Source of the DNA: Phenylobacterium haematophilum
GTDB taxonomy: Bacteria > Pseudomonadota > Alphaproteobacteria > Caulobacterales > Caulobacteraceae
Length of the DNA stretch: 64,000 nt
NCBI RefSeq assembly: GCF_014196295.1
Contig: NZ_JACIDK010000005.1
Location: 248,001-312,000, forward strand
Direction: 5' to 3'
The notes beneath the pieces were generated by a model. It saw nothing but the letters and a program-made list of their open reading frames with translations, searched no databases and was not told where the DNA came from. A program made the translations under genes and the position numbers. The stretch's first letter is position 1, and each line of letters opens with the position of its first letter. Positions 18,216 through 26,975 of the stretch are shown one piece after another.

Positions 18216-18768
18216 CCGTCAGCTCTCCGTTGGTGTAGACGCAGATCTTGGCGGCGATGCTCATCGCCTTGCGGGCGACGTCCTCGGCCGAGAGTTCGCT
18301 GTCGACCAGGGCCAGGGCGGCGGCCAGGGCGTAGTTGCCGCCCGAGCCGATGGCGGCGACGCCGGTCTCGGGCTCCAGCACGTCGCCGACGCCAGTGACG
18401 GTGAAGATCGAGTCCTTGTCGGCGACCAACAGCATGGCCTCCAGCCGACGCAGGTAGCGGTCGGTGCGCCAGTCCTTGGCGAGGTCGACGCAGGCGCGCG
18501 CCAGCTGGTCCGGATACTGCTCGAGCTTGGCTTCCAGCCGCTCGATCAGGGTGAAGGCGTCTGCGGTGGCGCCGGCGAACCCGGCCACCACCTTGCCGCC
18601 GGCCAGGGTGCGCACCTTGCGCGCGTTGCCCTTGACGATGGTCTGGCCCATGGACACCTGGCCGTCGCCGGCGATCACGGTCTTGCCGCCCTTGCGCACC
18701 GCGAGGATGGTGGTGCCGTGCCAATCCGGAAAAGAGCTGGCGGGAAAAGAGTTCGAGCTTGTCGTCAT
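18202..18768 (-). CDS. hslV: ATP-dependent protease peptidase subunit
   Basis: 188 residues from the ATG at 18768 (an earlier in-frame ATG is at 18804). HslV is an N-terminal-nucleophile peptidase. The active Thr is Thr19 in [24 protein letters not shown], so an 18-residue propeptide must be removed. Caulobacter-type HslV carries a comparable short extension ending PDWHG. It forms a double hexamer with HslU and degrades unfolded proteins. Confidence 0.95.
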   Translation of the reverse strand: MTTSSNSFPASSFPDWHGTTILAVRKGGKTVIAGDGQVSMGQTIVKGNARKVRTLAGGKVVAGFAGATADAFTLIERLEAKLEQYPDQLARACVDLAKDWRTDRYLRRLEAMLLVADKDSIFTVTGVGDVLEPETGVAAIGSGGNYALAAALALVDSELSAEDVARKAMSIAAKICVYTNGELTVESL

Positions 18769-18857
18769 GGCTTCCGATGTGGCCAGGGGGACGGGCGAGG
18801 TCAAGCGTGGTGCGACGGGACCGGCCGGCCGAGCGCCAAGAACGGACGGGTTAGACG

Positions 18858-19604
18858 ATGAGCTTCACCGACGACGAAGTCGAGCGATACGCCCGCCACC
18901 TGGTGCTGCGCGAGGTCGGCGGCCAGGGCCAGCAACGGCTGAAGGCGGCAAGCGTGCTGATCGTCGGGGCCGGCGGGCTGGGCGCGCCGGCGGCGCTGTA
19001 TCTCGCCGCGGCCGGGATCGGGCGTATCGTGCTGGCCGACGCCGACGTGGTCGACACCTCCAACCTGCAGCGCCAGGTGATCTTCCGCGACGCCGACGTC
19101 GGCCGCCGCAAGGTCGAGGCCGCCGCCGACCAGCTGCGCGCCCTGAACCCGCACGTCCACGTCGACTGCGCGCCGGTGCATGTGGAGCCCTGCAATGTCG
19201 GGCCGCTGGTCGCGGGGGTCGACCTGGTGCTGGACGGCACCGACGACTTCGCGACCCGCTTCGCGGTCAACGCCGCCTGCGTTCAGCACGAGCGAACCCT
19301 GGTCTCCGGCGCGATCGGCCGCTGGACCGGCCAGGTCGGGGTGTTTCGCGGCCGCCCCTGCTATCGCTGCCTGGTGCCGGAGGTCCCGCCCGAGGTCGAG
19401 ACCTGCTCGGCCGTCGGGGTGGTCGGCGCCCTGGCCGGGGTGATCGGCTCGATGATGGCGCTGGAGACGATCAAGCTGGTCGCTGGAGCCGGCGAGCCGC
19501 TGGCCGGCCGGCTGCTGATCTATGACGGACTGTCGGGCGAGAGCCGGACCGTGCGGATCGGCGCGGACCCGGAGTGCGAGGTGTGCGGGCGTCCGGCGGC
19601 TTAG
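18858..19604 (+). CDS. moeB: Molybdopterin-synthase adenylyltransferase / ThiF-type E1-like enzyme
   Basis: 248 residues. A Rossmann-type nucleotide site [15 protein letters not shown] (about 36-50) and NLQRQ with the ATP-binding Arg identify the E1-like family. The zinc knuckle Cys pairs are C168/C171 (PCYRC) and C240/C243 (CEVC). Cys183 (ETCSAVG) matches the conserved catalytic-loop Cys. It adenylates the C-terminus of MoaD or ThiS. MoeB and ThiF cannot be split by sequence alone. No rhodanese domain is fused. Confidence 0.88.
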   Translation: MSFTDDEVERYARHLVLREVGGQGQQRLKAASVLIVGAGGLGAPAALYLAAAGIGRIVLADADVVDTSNLQRQVIFRDADVGRRKVEAAADQLRALNPHVHVDCAPVHVEPCNVGPLVAGVDLVLDGTDDFATRFAVNAACVQHERTLVSGAIGRWTGQVGVFRGRPCYRCLVPEVPPEVETCSAVGVVGALAGVIGSMMALETIKLVAGAGEPLAGRLLIYDGLSGESRTVRIGADPECEVCGRPAA

Positions 19605-19612
19605 ACGCACGT

Positions 19613-19650
19613 GTCGTCCCGATCTTCGGCTGCGCCGAAACTCGGATGAC
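19613..19650. repeat. Dispersed inverted repeat, copy 1
   Basis: The copy reads GTCGTCCCGATCTTCGGCTGCGCCGAAACTCGGATGAC over its length. It has hairpin arms GTC-TCCCGA / TCGGATGAC and an inner stem TTCGGC/GCCGAA. It lies between the convergent moeB and 2-hydroxyacid dehydrogenase genes. Related copies occur at 24043, 32254, 49539 and 61131. Confidence 0.7.
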
Positions 19651-19659
19651 AGCTTTGGA

Positions 19660-20646
19660 CTAGAGCATCGACGGAATGACGCGGTCGGGCGGCCGGTGGC
19701 CGTCCATCCAGGTCTTCAGGTTGATGATCACCTTCTCGCCCATGTCGATGCGGGCCTCGACCGTGGCCGAGCCCAGGTGCGGCAGCAGCACGGCGTTCGG
19801 CTGGGTCAGCAGCTTGGGATTGATCGCCGGCTCGAACTCGAAGACGTCCAGGCCGGCCCCGGCGATGGCGCCGGCGGCCAGCAGGTCGGCCAGGGCGCCT
19901 TCGTCAATGATGCCGCCGCGGGCGGTGTTGACCACCACGGCGTGCGGCTGCAGCAGCTTCAGCCGCCGCGCCGACAGCAGGTGGTAGGTCGCCGGGGTGT
20001 GCGGGCAGTTGACCGAGATGATGTCCATGCGGGCGAGCATCTGGTCGAGGCTCTCCCAGTAGGTGGCCTCCAGCTCCTCGGCGATCACATGGCTGACCGG
20101 CTTGCGGTTGTGATAGTGGATCTGCATGCCGAAGGCCTTGGCGCGGCGCGCCACCGCCTGGCCGATGCGGCCCATGCCGATGATCCCCAGCCGCTTGCCG
20201 TTGACCCGCCGGCCCATCATCCAGGTCGGGGTCCAGCCGGTGAACCCGCCGGCCTGCACGACGTTGGCGCCCTCCACGATCCGGCGCGAGACGGCCATGA
20301 TCAGCGCCATGGTCAGGTCGGCGGTGTCTTCCGTCAGCACGCCGGGCGTGTTGGTGACGGCGATGCCGCGCTCGTTGGCGGCGGCCACGTCGATGTGATC
20401 GACCCCGGCCCCGAAGTTGGCGATCAGCTTCAGCTTTTCGCCGGCCGCCGCGATCAGGTCGGCGTCGATATGGTCGGTGATGGTCGGGACGATAGCGTCG
20501 GCCCGCTGCACCGCCTTGATCAGCGCTTCGCGGTCGAGCGGTACGTCGTCGAGGTTCAGCTCGGTGTCGAACAGCTCCCGCATCCGGGTCTCTACCGGGT
20601 CGGGGAGGCGGCGGGTGACGATGACTTTGGGTTTTCGAGCGGCCAT
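19660..20646 (-). CDS. D-isomer 2-hydroxyacid dehydrogenase (glyoxylate reductase type)
   Basis: 328 residues. An NAD(P)-binding site GIIGMGRIGQAVARRAKAFG (about 154-173) and VVNTARGGIIDEGAL mark the family. Catalytic Arg lies in VNTARGG, Glu in DVFEFEP and His in LPHLGSAT. GyaR/GhrB-type enzymes reduce glyoxylate or hydroxypyruvate. The exact substrate is uncertain. It is divergent from the SH3 gene. Confidence 0.9.
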   Translation of the reverse strand: MAARKPKVIVTRRLPDPVETRMRELFDTELNLDDVPLDREALIKAVQRADAIVPTITDHIDADLIAAAGEKLKLIANFGAGVDHIDVAAANERGIAVTNTPGVLTEDTADLTMALIMAVSRRIVEGANVVQAGGFTGWTPTWMMGRRVNGKRLGIIGMGRIGQAVARRAKAFGMQIHYHNRKPVSHVIAEELEATYWESLDQMLARMDIISVNCPHTPATYHLLSARRLKLLQPHAVVVNTARGGIIDEGALADLLAAGAIAGAGLDVFEFEPAINPKLLTQPNAVLLPHLGSATVEARIDMGEKVIINLKTWMDGHRPPDRVIPSML

Positions 20647-20719
20647 GGCGTTTGAAAGGAATCTTTAACTGCGCGTGGCGCGCCTTGCGTTGTGACGAAG
20701 AACCTCTAGCAAAGCCCCC

Positions 20720-21295
20720 ATGGACGGCCAAGGCGAGCGACGTACCTTTGGACTGCGGAAGCGCGTAACGCCCGTTTTTTTGACGGCGGCGTTGATTTCG
20801 GCCGCCCTGACGCCTGCCGCCCAGGCGGCGCCGCGCCAGACGCCGTCCGGCCAGCCGGTGCCGCGCTACGTCTCGCTGAAGTTCGACAAGGTCTATGCGC
20901 GGGCCGGGCCGGGGGAAGATCACAAGCTTTTGTGGGTCTACCAGGCGAAGGGGCTGCCGGTGCAGGTGATCGCCGAGAACACCGAGTGGCGGCGGATCTG
21001 CGATCCGGACGGGGGAATGGCCTGGGTGCATCGCCGGCTGACCAGCGGCGAGTCCACGGTCATGCGGGTCAAGCCGACGCGTCTGGCCTTGCACAAAAAG
21101 CCGCGAGCCGAGGCCGAGATCACCGCCTACCTGAACCCGCGATCGATCGCCGAACTGGTCAAGGACTGTGAGGAAGGCTGGTGCCGGGTGCGCAGCGACG
21201 GGGTCTCCGGCTGGGCTCAGGCGGGCGAACTCTGGGGAACTTCCGACGCGATCCAGTGTAAAGTGGGCCGCCCCGGCGCCGCGCGCAGCCGTTGA
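20720..21295 (+). CDS. Secreted bacterial SH3-domain protein
   Basis: 191 residues with a signal peptide (about 1-36, ending AQAA). Two SH3-like modules follow (about 45-110 and 112-170). The first has FDKVYARAGPGEDHKLLWVY and W-R-R-I-C-D..GMAWVHRR. The second has LHKKPRAEAEITAYL and GWCRVRSDGVSGWAQAGELWG. Such proteins (DUF1058/SH3_3) are periplasmic and probably bind peptidoglycan. It lies immediately upstream of fabA. Confidence 0.88.
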   Translation: MDGQGERRTFGLRKRVTPVFLTAALISAALTPAAQAAPRQTPSGQPVPRYVSLKFDKVYARAGPGEDHKLLWVYQAKGLPVQVIAENTEWRRICDPDGGMAWVHRRLTSGESTVMRVKPTRLALHKKPRAEAEITAYLNPRSIAELVKDCEEGWCRVRSDGVSGWAQAGELWGTSDAIQCKVGRPGAARSR

Positions 21296-21377
21296 GCCTG
21301 CCGCGCGGCTCTGCTAGGGCCTGAAATTCACGATTCCCGAGGCCCGGAACAGCGGGCCGCCGCCAAGAAAGCCAAGC

Positions 21378-21905
21378 ATGATCCAGGGCGCCAAGGCCAA
21401 GGACCACTACAATCTCGAAGAGCTGCTGGCCTGCGGCCGAGGCGAGATGTTCGGCCCGGGCAACGCCCAGCTGCCGGTGCCTCCGATGCTGATGTTCGAT
21501 CGCATCGTGAAGATCACCGAAGACGGCGGCGCGCACGGCAAGGGCTATCTGGAAGCCGAGCTGGATATCAATCCGGATCTCTGGTTCTTCCAGTGCCACT
21601 TCATCAACGACCCGGTGATGCCGGGCTGCCTGGGCCTGGACGCCATGTGGCAGCTGGTCGGCTTCTTCCTTGGCTGGTCGGGCGCGCCCGGCAAGGGCCG
21701 CGCCCTGGGCGTCGGCGAGGTGAAGTTCACCGGCCAGGTGACCCCGAAGGTCAAGAAGCTGGTCTACAAGATCGACCTCAAGCGCGTGATCATCCGCAAG
21801 CTGGTCATGGGCATCGGCGACGGCGTGCTCGAGGCCGACGGCAAGGTGATCTACGAAGCCAAGGATCTGCGCGTCGGCCTGTTCGACGCCAAGGACCTAG
21901 TCTGA
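21378..21905 (+). CDS. fabA: 3-hydroxydecanoyl-ACP dehydratase/isomerase
   Basis: 175 residues. FabA dehydrates 3-hydroxydecanoyl-ACP and isomerises trans-2- to cis-3-decenoyl-ACP, the entry to unsaturated fatty acids. His74 and Asp88 in [22 protein letters not shown] are the catalytic pair. It is first in the fabA-fabB-fabI cluster, 16 nt before fabB. Confidence 0.97.
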   Translation: MIQGAKAKDHYNLEELLACGRGEMFGPGNAQLPVPPMLMFDRIVKITEDGGAHGKGYLEAELDINPDLWFFQCHFINDPVMPGCLGLDAMWQLVGFFLGWSGAPGKGRALGVGEVKFTGQVTPKVKKLVYKIDLKRVIIRKLVMGIGDGVLEADGKVIYEAKDLRVGLFDAKDLV

Positions 21906-21921
21906 GAGCACGGGCAGGCAC

Positions 21922-23133
21922 ATGCGTCGCGTCGTTATCACCGGCATCGGTATCGTCTCGTCCATTGGCGCTGACGCCAATGCAGTCCTGGCTTCGCTGC
22001 GCGAGGCCAAGTCCGGGATCAGCTTCTCGCCCGAGTACGCAGAGCTGGGCTTTCGCTCGCAGGTCCATGCCGACCCCGGCCTCGACTGGGAAAAGCTGGT
22101 CGACCGGCGCGCGGCGCGGTTTCTGGCTCAGGGCACGGCCTTCGGCCACATCGCGATGGAACAGGCGATCGCCGACGCCGGACTGGAGGAGGCGGAGGTC
22201 TCCCACGAGCGGACCGGCCTGATCGTCGGTTCGGGCGGCCCCTCGACCAAGGCGATCATCGAGGCGGCCCACACCGCCAAGGAACGCGGCCCCAAGCGGG
22301 TCGGCCCGTTCGCGGTGCCCAAGGCGATGAGCTCGGGCGCCTCGGCGACCCTCGCGACCTGGTTCAAGATCAAGGGCCTGAACTTCTCGATCTCGTCGGC
22401 CTGCGCCACCTCCACCCACTGCATCGGCTCGGGCTACGAGCAGATCCTGATGGGCAAGCAGGACGTGGTGTTCGCCGGCGGCGCGGAAGAGCTGGACTGG
22501 TCGCTGAGCGTCCTGTTCGACGCCATGGGCGCGATGAGCTCGAACTTCAACGACCGCCCGGCGACCGCCAGCCGCGCCTACGACAAGGATCGCGACGGCT
22601 TCGTGATCGCCGGCGGCGCCGGCATCGTGGTGCTGGAAGAGTACGAGCGCGCCAAGGCCCGCGGGGCCAAGATCTACGGCGAGATCGTCGGCTACGCGGC
22701 CAATTCGGACGGCTTCGACATGGTCGCCCCGTCCGGCGAGGGCGCGGTGCGCTGCATGCGTCTGGCGATGGCCGATCTCGGCGGCCGCAAGATCGACTAC
22801 CTGAACCCGCACGGCACCTCGACCCCGGTCGGGGACTCCAAAGAAATGGGCGCGGTGCGCGAGGTGTTCGGCTCGAACGTGCCGCTGATCTCGTCGACCA
22901 AGTCGCTGACCGGGCACAGCCTGGGCGCGGCCGGCGCGCAGGAGGCGATCTACAGCCTGCTGATGCTCAACAACGGCTTTGCGGCCGAGAGCGCCCACAT
23001 CGCGAATCTCGACCCGGAGTTCGCCGACCTGCCGATCCTGCGCGAGCGCAAGGACGTGCAGCTGGAGACCGTGATGTCGAACTCGTTCGGTTTCGGCGGC
23101 ACCAATGGCTGCCTGGTGATGGCGCGGGTCTAG
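21922..23133 (+). CDS. fabB: 3-oxoacyl-ACP synthase I
   Basis: 403 residues. The Cys-His-His catalytic triad is Cys161 ([10 protein letters not shown]), His297 (NPHGTSTP) and His332 ([10 protein letters not shown]). FabB elongates the cis-unsaturated intermediate made by FabA. It has KS-I length and is paired with fabA, which supports FabB rather than FabF. Confidence 0.96.
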   Translation: MRRVVITGIGIVSSIGADANAVLASLREAKSGISFSPEYAELGFRSQVHADPGLDWEKLVDRRAARFLAQGTAFGHIAMEQAIADAGLEEAEVSHERTGLIVGSGGPSTKAIIEAAHTAKERGPKRVGPFAVPKAMSSGASATLATWFKIKGLNFSISSACATSTHCIGSGYEQILMGKQDVVFAGGAEELDWSLSVLFDAMGAMSSNFNDRPATASRAYDKDRDGFVIAGGAGIVVLEEYERAKARGAKIYGEIVGYAANSDGFDMVAPSGEGAVRCMRLAMADLGGRKIDYLNPHGTSTPVGDSKEMGAVREVFGSNVPLISSTKSLTGHSLGAAGAQEAIYSLLMLNNGFAAESAHIANLDPEFADLPILRERKDVQLETVMSNSFGFGGTNGCLVMARV

Positions 23134-23223
23134 CATCCGCGCCTCACGCGAACGCGGCTTGCGCAGCCCAGCGCGCCCGTTCACAAACCCTCGACGAAGT
23201 TCAGAACGCCAGGGAGACCACGC

Positions 23224-24033
23224 GTGGCCGAAGATTATCAGATGCCCAAGGGCGACCTGATGAAGGGCAAGAAGGGCGTCATCACCGGCGTCGCCAACCA
23301 CCAGTCGATCGCCTGGGGCATCGCCTCGCAGCTGGCGGCTCAGGGCGCCGAGCTCAGCTTCCTGCACCTGCCGGGCATGGAGCGCCGGGTCACCCCGCTG
23401 GCCGAAAGCGTCGGCGCCAAGGCCATCGTGCCGGCCGACGTGCAGGATGACGCGTCGATGGACGCCGCCTTCGAGGCCGTCGAGAAGGCGCATGGCGCGA
23501 TCGACTTCTTCCTTCACTCGATCGCCTTCGCCAACAAGGACGAGCTGAAGGGTTCGTTCGTCGAGAACACCTCGCGCGAGAGCTTCCTGCGCGCCATGGA
23601 TATCTCGGTGTTCTCGTTCGTCGACTGCGCCAAGCGCGCCGCGAAGCTGATGCCGAACGGCGGCTCGATCGTGACCATGACCTACCTCGGGTCCGAGCGG
23701 GCGATCCCGAACTACAACACCATGGGCGTGGCGAAGGCCGGCCTGGAGGCGGCGACGCGCTACGTGGCGCGCGACCTCGGCCCGGCGAAGATCCGCGTCA
23801 ACGCGATCTCGGCTGGGGCCATGAAGACCCTGTCGCTGGCGGGGATCAGCGGCGGCCGCGGCATGCTGGCCCAGGGCCGGTCGATGTCGGCGCTCGGCGA
23901 GGACACCTCAATGGAAGGCGTCGCCGGCTGCGCCCTGTGGCTGCTGTCGGATCTCGGCCTCTCGACCACGGGCGAAATCGTCCACGTCGACGCCGGTTTC
24001 CACATGATGGGCCTCGGCTCGGACAGCGAGTAA
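23224..24033 (+). CDS. fabI: Enoyl-ACP reductase (NADH)
   Basis: 269 residues from GTG. It is a short-chain reductase of the FabI type with GVANHQSIAWGIA at the cofactor site. The catalytic set is Tyr154, Tyr164 and Lys171 (TMTYLGSERAIPNYNTMGVAK), with Y-x6-K spacing. It carries out the last step of fatty acid elongation and is the triclosan target class. A 90-nt gap separates it from fabB, so it may have its own promoter. Confidence 0.95.
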   Translation: MAEDYQMPKGDLMKGKKGVITGVANHQSIAWGIASQLAAQGAELSFLHLPGMERRVTPLAESVGAKAIVPADVQDDASMDAAFEAVEKAHGAIDFFLHSIAFANKDELKGSFVENTSRESFLRAMDISVFSFVDCAKRAAKLMPNGGSIVTMTYLGSERAIPNYNTMGVAKAGLEAATRYVARDLGPAKIRVNAISAGAMKTLSLAGISGGRGMLAQGRSMSALGEDTSMEGVAGCALWLLSDLGLSTTGEIVHVDAGFHMMGLGSDSE

Positions 24034-24042
24034 GCCGAGGCT

Positions 24043-24144
24043 GTCATCCCGGTTTCGCCGCAGGCGAAGACCGGGCCCCATGAACACCGGCGCCTTTTTG
24101 ACAGCCCGGCGGTAATGGATTCCGGACAGGAGCTCCGGGATGAC
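24043..24144. repeat. Dispersed inverted repeat, copy 2 (composite)
   Basis: It begins GTCATCCCGG and ends CCGGGATGAC. The inner arms TTCGCC and GGCGAA flank GCA, and an extra module CCGGACAGGAGCTCCGG lies inside. It sits between the convergent fabI and SDR genes and may also act as a transcript end. Confidence 0.7.
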
Positions 24145-24158
24145 ACGCGTTTGTGCGC

Positions 24159-24902
24159 TCAGGCGTTCGCCCCGCCGTCGATGACGAAGCCGGCGCCGTT
24201 GGCGAAGCGGCTCTCGGGGCTGGCCAGCCAGGCGACGGCGCTGGCGATGTCTTCGGGCTGTCCATATTCGGGAATGGGCATGCGTCCGCGCTGCGGGTCG
24301 GCCCCGGGGCCGGCGGCGGGGTTCATGTCGGTGTCGGTCGAACCGGGATGGACGAGGTTGACCGTGATCCCCTGCGGGCCAAGGTCGTGGGCCAAGCCCT
24401 TGGTGAAGCTCAGCAGCGCCGACTTGGTCATCGCATAGAGGGTGATGCCGGCCATGGGCACCCGCTCGGCCAGATTCGAGCCGATGTTGATGATCCGCCC
24501 GCCCTTGGGCAGGTGCGCGGCCGCGGCCTGGGCCGCGACGATCACCCCGCGCACGTTCACCGCCAGCAGCTGGTCGATGTCCTCAAGCGTCCAGCCTTCG
24601 ACCGGCCCGACGCCGCGGGCGATGCCGGCGTTGTTTACCAGGATGTCCAACCCGCCCAGCTCGGCGGCGGCGCGGTCGACTGCGGCCTTGACCGCGGCGG
24701 GGTCGGCGCTGTCGGCCTGGATCGCCAGGCCCGTGCGGCCCAAGGCTTCGATCTGCCGGACGAGGGCCTGCGCCTTGTCGGCTGAGCGCTCGTAGCTGAT
24801 GGCGACGTCGGCGCCGTCACGCGCCAGGCGCAGGGCGATGGCGGCGCCGATGCCGCGGCTGGCGCCGGTGACCAGGGCGCGCTTTCCGGAGAGGTTCGAC
24901 AC
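24159..24902 (-). CDS. SDR-family oxidoreductase
   Basis: 247 residues from the GTG at 24902, preceded by GGAG. The Rossmann site is TGASRGIGAAIALRLA, with NNAG and the active-site Tyr/Lys in YAMTKSA. The C-terminal end ANGAGFVIDGGANA is the classical SDR signature. The substrate is unknown. It is divergent from a TetR gene, and two operator-like palindromes lie between them, so it is probably repressed by that TetR. Confidence 0.9.
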   Translation of the reverse strand: MSNLSGKRALVTGASRGIGAAIALRLARDGADVAISYERSADKAQALVRQIEALGRTGLAIQADSADPAAVKAAVDRAAAELGGLDILVNNAGIARGVGPVEGWTLEDIDQLLAVNVRGVIVAAQAAAAHLPKGGRIINIGSNLAERVPMAGITLYAMTKSALLSFTKGLAHDLGPQGITVNLVHPGSTDTDMNPAAGPGADPQRGRMPIPEYGQPEDIASAVAWLASPESRFANGAGFVIDGGANA

Positions 24903-24918
24903 GGGGGTGCTCCATTTC

Positions 24919-24934
24919 TGTGTCGTTCGATACA
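24919..24934. promoter_or_regulatory. TetR operator candidate 1
   Basis: TGTGTCGTTCGATACA is a near-palindrome flanked by TTC and GAA. It lies 17 nt upstream of the SDR start. A related site is 58 nt away (24977). Confidence 0.55.
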
Positions 24935-24976
24935 GAAAGCAGATGGTCGGCTTGTCCGGTTCCGTCAAGAGATTTA

Positions 24977-24992
24977 TATATCGGTCGATATA
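24977..24992. promoter_or_regulatory. TetR operator candidate 2
   Basis: TATATCGGTCGATATA matches the layout of site 1 (TRTRTCG-nn-CGATAYA, then GAAA). It lies 14 nt before the TetR start and so could govern autorepression. Confidence 0.55.
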
Positions 24993-25005
24993 GAAAGGTT
25001 GAACC

Positions 25006-25611
25006 ATGGCCGAACGCGGCCGACCCCGCAGTTTCGATCGCAGCGCCGCCCTGGTCCGGGCGATGGAAGTCTTCTGGACCAAGGGTTACGAAGGCGCGTC
25101 GATCAGCGACCTTACCGAGGCCATGGGCATCGGCTCGCCGAGCCTCTATGCGGCGTTCGGGTCGAAGGAGGCGCTGTTCCGCGAGGCGATCGAGCTCTAC
25201 GGCCGCACCGAAGGGCCGGCGATCTGGGACGCGGTGGAAAACGCGCCCGACGCGCGCTCGGCAGTGGCAGGTTTCCTGACCGCCACCGCACATTCCTTCT
25301 CAAGGCCGGGCAAGCCGCGCGGTTGCATGGTCGTGCTTTCCCAGCTCAATCCGACCGAGGCCAGCGCCAGCGTCTGCGCCGCCCTGCGTGAGAACCGGGC
25401 GCAGGGACAGTCGGGGTTGGAGAGGCGTCTGCGGCGGGCCGTCGAGGTCGGCGAACTGGCGCCCGGCACGGACGTCGCGGCGCTGGCGGCGTTCTACCTC
25501 ACCGTCCAACAAGGCATGTCGATCCAGGCCCGGGACGGGGCCAGCGAGGAGACGCTGCTGGCCGTGGCCAAGGGCGCGATGGCGGCCTGGGAGCCGCTCA
25601 CCGCGCCCTGA
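25006..25611 (+). CDS. TetR/AcrR-family repressor (SDR-linked)
   Basis: 201 residues. The HTH is in the N-terminal 60 residues (GYEGASISDLTEAMGIGSPSLYAAFGSKEALF). The ligand-binding C-terminal domain is of the type found beside SDR and reductase genes (GKPRGCMVVLSQ, then LAAFYLTVQQGMSIQARDGAS). It is transcribed away from the SDR gene with a 103-bp shared promoter region that carries two palindromes. The ligand is unknown. Confidence 0.92.
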   Translation: MAERGRPRSFDRSAALVRAMEVFWTKGYEGASISDLTEAMGIGSPSLYAAFGSKEALFREAIELYGRTEGPAIWDAVENAPDARSAVAGFLTATAHSFSRPGKPRGCMVVLSQLNPTEASASVCAALRENRAQGQSGLERRLRRAVEVGELAPGTDVAALAAFYLTVQQGMSIQARDGASEETLLAVAKGAMAAWEPLTAP

Positions 25612-25615
25612 CGCG

Positions 25616-26275
25616 TCAGGCGAACTTCTGGTCGCGGCGGCGGGCCGCGCGCAGGGCCGTTCCGGCCAGGCCGAAGCCGGTGATCATCATCGCCCAGGTG
25701 GCCGGCTCGGGAACCGCCGAGCCGGTGAAGCGCACCTCCGACAGGCCGATCGGCGCGTAGCCGTAGGTCTCCGGATACTTCTGGTGATTGCCGTCCAAGG
25801 CGATCTGGACGTAGCGAGCCGCGCCGCTGAAGCCGAAGTTCTCGGCGGCCAGCACCTTGCCGGTCCCGCGCGCAAGCTCGCCGGCCAGCACCTGGGTGTA
25901 GGTGACGCCGTCGGTCGAGATCGAGATCTTGAAGGCCTTGGAGGCGCGGTCGAGGGTCGAGGCGAATTCCTCGACGCCGAAGTTGTAGTTCCAGATGTCG
26001 GCGCCCGAGAGCTTGTAGGTCTGGCCCAGGTCGAAGGTCAGGGCGGCGGCGGAGACGCCCAGGTCGGTCATCCACATGTTGGCGTAGTCGGCGTCGTGCA
26101 GGCCGCCCGACAGGCCGCTGCCGTCGATCAGGTTCTCGGCGTTATAGGTCCCCCAGAAGGGGAAGGTGTTGGTGGCGGTGACGCCGACCGGAGTGATCGT
26201 GGTCGCGGCCGCTGCGGGGAGCGCGAGCGAGCCGGCGGCGACGAGGGCGGCGAGGCCCAGGGACTTGGCGAACAT
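25616..26275 (-). CDS. PEPxxWA-CTERM sorting-domain protein
   Basis: 219 residues from the Met at 26275. A signal peptide (about 1-23, ending AAA) is followed by a discoidin/F5-8C-like beta domain (about 30-180). The C-terminus is a PEP-CTERM tail with VPEPATWAMMI, a membrane helix and then RAARRR. Such tails are recognised by exosortase at the envelope. It is predicted to be exported and then sorted or released. No exosortase gene is in this window. Confidence 0.9.
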   Translation of the reverse strand: MFAKSLGLAALVAAGSLALPAAAATTITPVGVTATNTFPFWGTYNAENLIDGSGLSGGLHDADYANMWMTDLGVSAAALTFDLGQTYKLSGADIWNYNFGVEEFASTLDRASKAFKISISTDGVTYTQVLAGELARGTGKVLAAENFGFSGAARYVQIALDGNHQKYPETYGYAPIGLSEVRFTGSAVPEPATWAMMITGFGLAGTALRAARRRDQKFA

Positions 26276-26366
26276 GGTTGCTCTCCAGTTAAGACTGAAG
26301 GGCTGATCGCCCACGCGCATGGCGCCCGCATCATCGTTCGGTGAAGGTTGTGCGGCGCCGCAGGTT

Positions 26367-26975
26367 CTACGCGGAATAGGCCTTCATGAAGCGCGCGGCC
26401 GCCTCGCCCGCGACCCGGTCGATTTCGGCGGCCGAGAACTGACGCTCGACCCCCAGCAGCTGGGCGATCTGGTGGCCGCCGATCACCATGCTGGCGAAGA
26501 ATTCCGCGGCCAGCACCGGGTCGTCCACCGCCATGCGGCCGTTCTCGGTCTCCATCTTCAGGAACTCCGCCAGCCTTCGGCGCGAGGTGGCCGGGCCGGC
26601 CTCGAAGAAGGCCCGCGCCAGGTCCGGCTGCTCGCCGGCGCTCTCGACCGTCATGCGCAGCATGGAGGTCCCGCGCGCGGTCAGCACCGCGTTCAGCATC
26701 GAGCGGCCCAGCGCGGCCAACGCCTCCTGCGGATGGTCGACGGCCTCGGGCACCAGCAGCGGGGCGGTGATCTCGGCCACCCGCCGGTCGACAATGGCGC
26801 GGATCAGTTCCGGCTTGGAGCCATAGTGATTGTAGATCGTCTGCTTCGACACCCGCGCGCGGCGGGCGATCTCCTCCATCGAGGCGGCTAGGCCGCGCTC
26901 GCCGAACACCTCGGCGGCGGCGTCGAGGATGGCTTCGGTCTTGGCGAGGTCGATCTGGCCAGGGGCGCGGGGCAT
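26367..26975 (-). CDS. TetR/AcrR-family regulator of the Emr pump operon
   Basis: 202 residues. An N-terminal HTH (FGERGLAASMEEIARRARVSKQTIYNHYGSKPELI) is followed by a C-terminal ligand domain with a SMLRMTVESAGEQPDLARAFFEAGP region. Its start codon shares one base with the MFS stop (TGATG), so it is last in emrA-emrB-tetR. The operon promoter carries two matching palindromes. It is probably the repressor of its own operon. Confidence 0.92.
   Translation of the reverse strand: MPRAPGQIDLAKTEAILDAAAEVFGERGLAASMEEIARRARVSKQTIYNHYGSKPELIRAIVDRRVAEITAPLLVPEAVDHPQEALAALGRSMLNAVLTARGTSMLRMTVESAGEQPDLARAFFEAGPATSRRRLAEFLKMETENGRMAVDDPVLAAEFFASMVIGGHQIAQLLGVERQFSAAEIDRVAGEAAARFMKAYSA

Noticed and set aside
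18769..18857. Heat-shock-type sigma32 promoter before hslV (minus-strand CTTGACC...CCCCCTGG)
   Set aside because: The -35-like CTTGAC exists but the -10 (CCCCAT) match is poor, so I do not call it.
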